Positions 57,991-64,000 of a DNA stretch of 64,000 bases are shown piece after piece. Position numbers and translations under genes: made by a program. The stretch lies in the NCBI GenBank assembly GCA_023374025.1, contig SIJG01000022.1, forward strand, positions 1,621,290-1,685,289. The letters run 5' to 3'. This stretch comes from Heterodera schachtii. Lineage: Eukaryota > Nematoda > Chromadorea > Rhabditida > Heteroderidae. Below the pieces are notes generated by a model that searched no databases, was not told the DNA's origin, and saw only the letters and a program-made list of their open reading frames with translations. Numbering within the stretch: the first letter of the stretch is position 1; each line of letters begins with the position of its first letter.

Positions 57991-58266
57991 ATGACTATTT
58001 TTCTATTCGCGGTTGGCTCCATTTTCTACTCAATTTCCCCCAACTTGCGCATGCCGAGACAAAAACCGTATGTTTTGGGCATGGTAATCCGTTCACAGTT
58101 AGTATTGGTAATGTTATACGCCGTTTTGATAAACAACAATTTAAAGAAATCGACGGGAAACAATGTTTGGAGATATGCTCAGATCTCAGATTTATGGTCT
58201 GAAAAGTCGGGAATCCTAAATCCCGTTGGAGCAATCTTTTTTTCAGGAACGGAAGAACACAGGTAA
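57991..58266 (+). pseudogene. Short secreted-protein gene, copy 1 (frame probably broken)
   Basis: The sequence after TAG|A ATG (57991) parallels the start of the copy at 60740. The conserved frame reads LHFLLNFPQLAHAETKTVCF then GHGNPFTVSIGNVIRR and GKQCLEICSDL, a hydrophobic leader followed by a Cys-containing mature part. The ATG is in a different frame from that segment, so a one-base shift separates start and body. The ATG frame itself stays open for 91 codons but does not match copy 2. Family unknown; a secreted peptide is an inference from the leader. Confidence 0.4.
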
Positions 58267-58439
58267 AGAAAATGTTTAAAATTTTTTCTGAAATTGTGCA
58301 TTTTCTAATCAATTTTAAAATTGGGACTACAATGTTTATTGTTCAAATTTTTATACATCGCTATTTTGCGTCAAAACTCGGAACTCAGGCTCATTCTGCA
58401 AAAAAAAGAAAGCTTTAAGAAGATTAAGCACTAACTAGG

Positions 58440-58945
58440 AATGCTATTTTTAAGTTTTTACCAAAAAGTTCAAAAAACTGGTCTTTTTCGGGATTTTCGT
58501 GCCTTAAGTGCATTTTTTGGCATTTTGCCGTTTTGGTGCCTTTTTTGGCGTTTTTCCGAAAAATTCCATAAAAAGGCAATAAAACGGGAAAATATATCCC
58601 TAAGAAAGGACCTGAAAATTTTTCAGAAAATACACCCTTAAGAATTGAAAAATTTTCACAAAAATTGATCGCCAAAATTTATTTATTTATTTTTAATTTT
58701 CTCAAAAATTGATCGTCAAATTTCATTTTTTCTTGATAGAAATTTTAGGTTTAAAAATTTTCTTTATTCCAAAAACATTATAAAATATTTTAGTAATTAT
58801 TTAAATGACCAAAATTCAGTATTTTTTTTGGTTAAGTTTTACGCGTTTTGCTCCCTAAAAATGCTCAATAAAAATTTTTTAAATGCCTTTTCATGCCTTT
58901 TTCGCGATTTTTGGTGCCTTTTTTGCGGTCTCTAGTTATAGTTCA
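58440..58945. mobile_element. Degenerate AGGCAC-type MITE relic
   Basis: It iterates 'gtgccttttttgg' and 'tttttcgggattttcgtgcc' and has the family phrase 'aaaaattgatcg'. Termini are eroded and no duplication was seen. Confidence 0.4.
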
Positions 58946-59094
58946 AAACTGGGTTAAGAAAATGGATGGCCTTTGCAAAATCTAATAATTGTCTGACATA
59001 GACAGGGAATGGCTTATGACTGTGCGCGTTGGACTTAAGTGCATTGGAAAGATAGAAAAACTAGTCATTAATAAAAACATAAATCTTTGAATAA

Positions 59095-59330
59095 GTGTTT
59101 CAATAAAGGGCATTGCAAATCCCATGGATATTGTCTGACGATCAATGGCACCACGCAGTTTGGCATTGTGACTGTGCGTTAGACATAAAAGACATAGATT
59201 CAGGTGATTACCATTAAAGGGCATTGCGAAATCCCATGAATATTGTCTGGCGATCAATGGCACCACGCACTTTAGCATAGTAACCGTCCGTTGGATTAAA
59301 GTGCACACATAATGATTCGGCATGTATTTA
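59095..59330. repeat. Two-copy tandem repeat, ~116-bp period
   Basis: The block 'aaagggcattgc ... tcccatg.atattgtctg' followed by 'cgatcaatggcaccacgca' occurs at 59104 and 59218 with about 10% differences. Confidence 0.8.
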
Positions 59331-59699
59331 AGCAAGAGAATCAATGGCATAAATCATTCCATTTTTTATTGCTAATAAACGGCTAAGTTATTTTTTTGCC
59401 TATGTTTTTTCTTCTTCAAATTTTGGATAAATCAACAAAAATTGATTGAGTCACAAAAAAAAATAATTTTTATTGTACTTTGTTAAAGAATTTCTGAAAT
59501 TTAAAAACAAAAAATTGAAAAATGTCAAAATATTGTTAGGTTTAGGTTCTAAAAGCCCCCAAAATAGATGCTAAAAATGTGAAAATTGGTGCTAAAAATT
59601 CCGAATTTAAGTAGAATTCTTTGAATGGAAAAAATTTAACCAGAAATTGACCACAAAAAAACATTTTATAATATGCCAGAGATTTTTTAAGGAAAAAGG

Positions 59700-60150
59700 T
59701 CAAATTTGCATTAAATCATAACCCGGTAAAAACCGGTCAAAACGGCGGTTTCCGGGCCGGGTTGCATTTTTAAAAACGACCGGGTTCCGGGCCCTGCTTC
59801 TCAAAACCCGGCTAAAGGGAATGCCTGTATAAAATAATTTAAATAAAACATGAAAATTACCTATCCCAATGGCGAATCGAACCCAAGTGACAAATAATGA
59901 AAGACCAGCAGGAGTCTCAACCATTAAACCACATATTCATATTTGTGCTTCTCCAGTTGAAAGGAATTTATATTAATTTTTTTTCTGAAAAATTTGTAAT
60001 TTACCCCAAGTTTTTTCACTAATTTTTCACTGAGACTCCCTTTCTTACCAGTGTATTTTTGTTCCTGTTTTTGAGAAAAAATTTACGGGAAACGGGAACG
60101 GGATTCCCGGGTTTTCCTGCGGGAATCCCGTTCCCGCCGGGCTCTAATTC
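59700..60150. mobile_element. CCGGG-rich transposon remains with tRNA-like centre
   Basis: 'AACCCGG/CCGGGTT' words at 59717-59815 and 'gggaacgggattcccggg' to 'cccgccgggctcta' at 60087-60147 look like two ends of one element. Between them, at 59868-59940 on the minus strand, is a tRNA-like sequence (GTGGTTTAATGGTTGAGAC and B box GGGTTCGATTCGCC). Confidence 0.5.
59868..59940 (-). other. tRNA-like sequence
   Basis: A-box-like GGTTTAATGGTTGAGAC and B-box-like GGGTTCGATTCGCC at plausible spacing. Acceptor pairing is not evident. Confidence 0.5.
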
Positions 60151-60254
60151 AAACATAGCCAAAATTTAAAAAGACGATCCTGGCGCCAAAACGTGTGCGC
60201 CAAAACGTTGGCGCCAAAACGACCCCGACTCTTCCTCCCTAAATTCATTATTAT

Positions 60255-60723
60255 TAGGGTTGTAAATTATATGGACTAAAAAATGTTGCCAAAATTTTAA
60301 AAAATTCTCATTTAAAAAAGGAAAGTTCGCAAAAAATGGCGAAAATATTTATAAGTGCCAACGACGAAAACTAAATTTTTCGTATTTTTGGGGGTGTAAT
60401 TTTTAAAAATTTCCAAAAACTCTATCCTTATAAATTAGGAGTGTATATTTTTCGCATTTTTCTTGTGAAAATTTGCCAAAAATGACTGAAACATGCTCTA
60501 AAAACGCAAAAATGTCGAAATATGGATTTATTCCCGAAAACTATCAAAATATGGATTTATTCCCGAAAACTATCAAAATATGGATTTATTCCCGAAAACT
60601 ATCAAAATATGGATTTATTTTACCAAAGCAAAAAATTTAACGCATAGATGCTATTTTTGAGTCCCCTTTCTTCATAGCATATGCGCAGAAAAAATATGTT
60701 AATCCATATAATTTACAACCCTA
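60255..60723. mobile_element. hAT-like MITE, TAGGGTTGTAAATT family
   Basis: Termini TAGGGTTGTAAATTATATGG and CCATATAATTTACAACCCTA are exact inverted repeats, flanked by ATTATTAT on both sides (60247-60254 and 60724-60731). The interior includes three tandem copies of a 29-bp unit ('atatggatttattcccgaaa') at 60523-60610. It inserted just upstream of the second secreted-protein copy. Confidence 0.9.
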
Positions 60724-60738
60724 ATTATTATTTTCAGA

Positions 60739-61018
60739 GATGAAAATTGTCATCTTTTGCTTCATTTTTCTGCTCCATTTTCTCCAATTTGTACACGTTG
60801 TTGATGGTTCAAAGATAGTGTGCTTCGGATATGGTCGCATTTCGAAATTAAAGCAAAGATTGGGCGTGATGTTGTACACAAATTTAAAACAAAAGGTGGT
60901 GGTGGTGGTGACAATACAGGGAAACAATGTGCAAGTATTCAAACACAAACATGGACGGGATTTTCTGATGATGTTCAAATTTATTTCATAGATAAAGATA
61001 AAAAGGTAATTCGATTTT
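60739..61018 (+). CDS. Short secreted-protein gene, copy 2
   Basis: ATG 60740 opens a strong signal-peptide-like leader (MKIVIFCFIFLLHFLQFVHV, then VDGSKIVCFGYG). The ATG frame runs 83 codons, but beyond GYG the frame that matches copy 1 is the +2 frame (KIGRDVVHKF ... GKQCASIQTQTWTGFSDDV), which ends at a possible donor KK|GTAATT near 61005. So either copy 2 is frameshifted near 60845 or copy 1 is. A GGTGGT run at 60896-60911 adds a local expansion. Family not recognised. Confidence 0.4.
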
Positions 61019-61042
61019 GAAACCAGTAGGCCCGGTAATTAT

Positions 61043-61560
61043 TAGGGATGCCAATTTTATGTAAATACATATTTTGGTAATACTGTCGTTGGTACCCCCA
61101 CCCTTTTTTAGAAAAAATTTTTTGTTTTCAAAAGTCGTGAAAACATGTTTCCTAGAATTTTCGGGGTCGCTGATCTCGAATCCGCCATCTATTTCGACCA
61201 ATTTCGAACCCCGAAACTGAATTCAAACAATTCGAAAATTCAAATTGATTGAACTTTGCATTTTAGTTCAAAACAGGCTAAATACGCGAAATCAAACAGG
61301 AACTCATGAATACTTCAATAAAAAAAGGAAACATGCTTTCATGTCTTTTGAAAACAAAAAATTTATATTAAAAAAAGGGGGGGGGGGTACCATCGACAGT
61401 ATTACCCCTGGCTTCTCCATGCTCTAAATAGTAGGAAAAACACTTTCTTTTTTGTGTTTGCGAACAAAAGTTGGGACTTTTATTTACATATTTTATTTAT
61501 TTATTCAAAAATAAAAAATAACCAAAAGAAGGGCATTGCTGCCGCTTACACTTGAGGTGG
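61043..61560. mobile_element. TACATATTT-family MITE, interrupted by a foldback
   Basis: Left end TAGGGATGCCAATTTTATGT (61043) matches the family end at 42401. The matching interior resumes at about 61407 ('cctggcttctccat', 'aaaacactttctttt', 'gcgaacaaaagttggg'), exactly where the intact element has it. The gap is filled by 61076-61406. No right terminus was found. Confidence 0.75.
61076..61406. mobile_element. GGTAATA/GGTACC foldback, nested
   Basis: Outer ends GGTAATACTGTCGTTGGTAC and GTACCATCGACAGTATTACC are inverted, with inner 'gttttcaaaagtcgtgaaaa' against 'tcatgtcttttgaaaac'. It is the same family as 50361-50839. Confidence 0.75.
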
Positions 61561-62273
61561 AAAGAATGGTGTCAAATGGGTAGTAGTGATAGAAGACAAA
61601 TGATATTTAGTAATGACGAAATGAGGTCAAAGGGTAGTTGTGATATGAGTTTTTTTTACATATTTTTAGTAATTTTGCGGGAATTTTTGGAAATCCTCAA
61701 AAATAAATCCAAAATTTTGGCATATTTTTTGTACAAATAAGTAAAATAGAAAAAGCCCGAAATATGTTAGAAATATGTACAAAAATCTTGCTAATGTAAG
61801 GAAGAAGCTGACTGGGCGGTTAAAATTTGCCCATTTCTTATTCTAATGTCTATCAAAATATGTAAATAAAACTTATTTTTTGATTTTCGAAAAAAATTCT
61901 TAGAAAGGCATGAAGAAGCACGATTGCCATACAAATGACTTAATCAGGCTTAGAATAGCTATTTTAAAATTCAATATTAGTTTTTTGAAACAAAATAATT
62001 TTCGGAAAACAATCAAAAAAAAGAATTTCTATAAATTTTCAAAGGTTCAAAATGATATCTAAAATGAAAGAAAAAATGGAATTTTGGATTTTTATAAAAT
62101 TTCCTTAAAATTTTAAACTTGCGATATATAAAATATTTAGAAAAATCCTAAAAGATGTAAAAATATGTAAACAAAATTTATTTTCAAATAAAATGAGTTT
62201 TTCAGCATATCGCCCAATTGCCCAACAATTGAAAAAGTGCAAATATTTTGGGTTTTAACAAAAAAAAATGACT
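61561..62273. other. AT-rich spacer
   Basis: 'acatatttt' and 'aaatatgtaca' words continue sporadically, but no bounded feature is seen. Confidence 0.4.
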
Positions 62274-62281
62274 AACACATC

Positions 62282-63096
62282 AGGGATGTTGCAAAGAGAA
62301 AAATGAAAAGCGAAAAAAGCGAAACCAAAATAAAAAGCGAAAGCGAAAAGGCGAAAGCGAAATGCCCAAAAAATCGAAAAAGCGAAAAGGCGAAAAGCGA
62401 AAAGGCGAAATTTTTTTTTCAAAAATTAGATGAATTTGAAAGAGGTTTTTAAATTTTTTTTTTCTTATGCCATATAGTCAAAAAGGGATTTAATTAGAAA
62501 TTCAGATTTGCTTTTCACATTACTTTTTTTGGGCGCGCTTTTTCCAAAAAAACTTTTGGGGAAGAAGGGGGTCCGGCGGTGCCGATAGGCGCCGCCGGAA
62601 AAAATTTTGAAAACTTTGATGGATCTGTTTACAGATTTTGTCCAAAAAATGATAGATTTTTGCGATTTTGAGAGAATTTTTTTAATAAGATTTACGAATT
62701 TTTGGACCTGGGGATGCCGATAGGCATCGGCAGGCGAATTTTAAAATTAAAAAAAAATAAATTATAAAAAAAACCAGTCAACCGGCATCGAACTCATGAG
62801 ATGAAAGTAATATCACTAACCACTATACTACGCTACATATAAATATTTAATAGCAAATTTTATTTTATTTAATAAAAATTTGGTAAAATGGTTAAAAAAT
62901 TCAAAATTTTGTTTAAATTTTTTGCTTTTTCTCCCATTAAAAATACCATTGTTTATTTTAAAAACCCAATCTTTAGGGGTGTACTTTTTTCGCTTTTTCA
63001 GCCAAAAAGCGAAAGGCGAAAAGCGAAACGCCCAAAAGCGAAAAAGCGAAAAGGCGAAAAGCGAAAAGGCGAAAAGCGAAACTTGCAACATCCCTG
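62282..63096. mobile_element. hAT-like MITE, 'GGCGAAAAGCGAAA' family
   Basis: Termini CAGGGATGTTGCAA and TTGCAACATCCCTG are flanked by the 8-bp duplication TAACACAT (62274-62281 and 63097-63104). Both ends iterate GGCGAAAAGCGAAA. The centre has two GC hairpins (62572-62599 and 62713-62735) and a tRNA-like sequence (62774-62838, minus: GTAGTATAGTGGTTAGT and GAGTTCGATGCC). ORFs across it are repeat translations. Confidence 0.9.
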
Positions 63097-63129
63097 TAAC
63101 ACATTTATATAAATTGACTCCTGGACGAA

Positions 63130-63208
63130 GTTTTAAAAATTTACCAATTATTTCATTTAAAAAAGTTATTTTAAAAATTTACCAATTATTTCATTTAAAA
63201 AAGTTAAA
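63130..63208. repeat. Two-copy direct repeat
   Basis: 'ttttaaaaatttaccaatta' followed by 'tttcatttaaaaaagtta' occurs twice in tandem. Confidence 0.85.
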
Positions 63209-63219
63209 GTTTGACATTT

Positions 63220-63366
63220 TTCAGGAAATTGGTAGAGCCACTGTAGCAGAATTAACCAATGTGAGAGGTCCTAATCCGACTTTAATGATAAAACTAGCGG
63301 GTCGTGAACCGTCGGATCTGGGCCTGGGAAAAAGCGCTTCGCGCTTCTTGAGCTTCGCTACCTAGG
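63220..63366 (+). CDS. Possible terminal exon or gene fragment
   Basis: After ttttTCAG an open frame reads EIGRATVAELTNVRGPNPTL and MIKLAGREPSDLGLGKSASR to a stop at about 63365. GC-richer composition and the acceptor suggest an exon, but the last third overlaps the hairpin at 63333-63347. Family not recognised. Confidence 0.3.
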
Positions 63367-63477
63367 CTGTTTACGGGGGAAGAGGTACAACTACGGGTGG
63401 GAAAGGTAAAACTATGATTAGAATTCACGACCGTTTTTTAAATCTATTGAGCTCAGACGTGCGCTTCGCGCACGTTT
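63333..63477. other. Two GCGAAGC-capped hairpins
   Basis: AAGCGC/GCGCTT around TTC near 63333-63347, and CGTGCGC/GCGCACG around TTC near 63458-63474, the latter followed by TTTTTT. On the minus strand both loops read GAA. Confidence 0.75.
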
Positions 63478-63479
63478 TT

Positions 63480-64000
63480 TAATAAGAGGTACAACAGTGA
63501 TAGAAGAGGTACAACAGTGATTAAAAGAGGTACAAAAGTGATTAGAAGAAGTACAACAGAGATTAGAAGAGGTACAACAGTGCTTAGAAGAGGTATAACA
63601 GTGATTAAAAGAGGTACAACAGTGATTAGAAGAGGTACAACAGTGATAGAAGAGGTACAACAGTGATTAAAAGAAGTACAACAGTGATTAGAAGAGGTAC
63701 AACAGTGATTAGAAGAGGTACAACAGTGATTAGAAGAGGTACAACAGTGATAGAAGAGGTACAACAGTGATAGAAGAGGTACAACAGTGATTAAAACAGG
63801 TATAAAAGTGATTAGAAGAAGTACAACAGAGATTAGAAGAGGTACAACAGAGATTTAGAAGAATACAACATGGATTAGAAGAGGTACAACGTGATTATGG
63901 AGGTACAACAGTGATCAGAAAAAGTAAAACTGAGATTAGAAAGGTACAATGGTGATTAAAAGAGAGCGGTACAACCAAATGGTAGAAGAAGTACAAAAAT
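63480..64000. repeat. 21-bp minisatellite running off the right edge
   Basis: About 24 copies of 'gaggtacaacagtgattaga' with variants (gaagtac, agagatt, one-base deletions). Degeneration increases to the right. Minus-strand ORFs rich in Cys/Thr/Ser/His are translations of the repeat. Confidence 0.95.

Noticed and set aside
63418..63764. Cys/Thr/His-rich minus-strand ORFs
   Set aside because: They are translations of the 21-bp minisatellite.

Overview
This window looks like a very AT-rich invertebrate nuclear genome, most likely a nematode. Introns are short with GT...AG ends, coding exons are short and relatively GC-rich, and there is no bacterial gene organisation. One broken gene has BTB-BACK-MATH order, with BACK wording I associate with plant-parasitic (tylenchid) nematodes. 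That taxonomic placement is an inference from memory of the family, not a search result.

Layout. (1) 0-5 kb is genic: a tandem pair of related small membrane-protein genes (292-1184 and 1616-2671, + strand) and a seven-exon ankyrin-repeat gene (3252-4860, - strand). (2) 5-8.4 kb is a cluster of foldback and hAT-like miniature elements. (3) 9.3-14.3 kb holds a divergent eIF4E-like gene (+), a 1.1-kb hAT-like element, and a PMP3/UPF0057-like gene (-) with a 24-nt microexon. (4) 15.6-19.4 kb holds a LINE reverse-transcriptase remnant and a short, non-autonomous LTR element with minisatellites and five covarying stem-loops. (5) 19.4-46.9 kb is mostly AT-rich sequence. It contains three foldback elements whose arms are 15-bp tandem arrays, an internally deleted Helitron helicase relic, two hAT-like MITEs and an orphan copy of the eIF4E-like last exon. 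(6) 46.9-50.3 kb is a CT-rich macrosatellite whose unit contains a MITE. (7) 50.3-64 kb mixes foldbacks, hAT-like MITEs, a BTB-BACK-MATH pseudogene, a small Cys-rich gene, two copies of a short secreted-protein gene, tRNA-like sequences and a 21-bp minisatellite that runs off the right edge.

The main theme is DNA-transposon debris. At least eight miniature elements have 8-bp target duplications that can be read directly, usually with YAGGG-type termini. Many of them are filled with one short 'word' iterated inwards from each end, a different word in each family. The genes do not form a pathway; they are ordinary eukaryotic loci embedded in repeats.

All gene models were built by hand from reading frame, splice consensus and phase. 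No homology search, RNA evidence or folding calculation was available.
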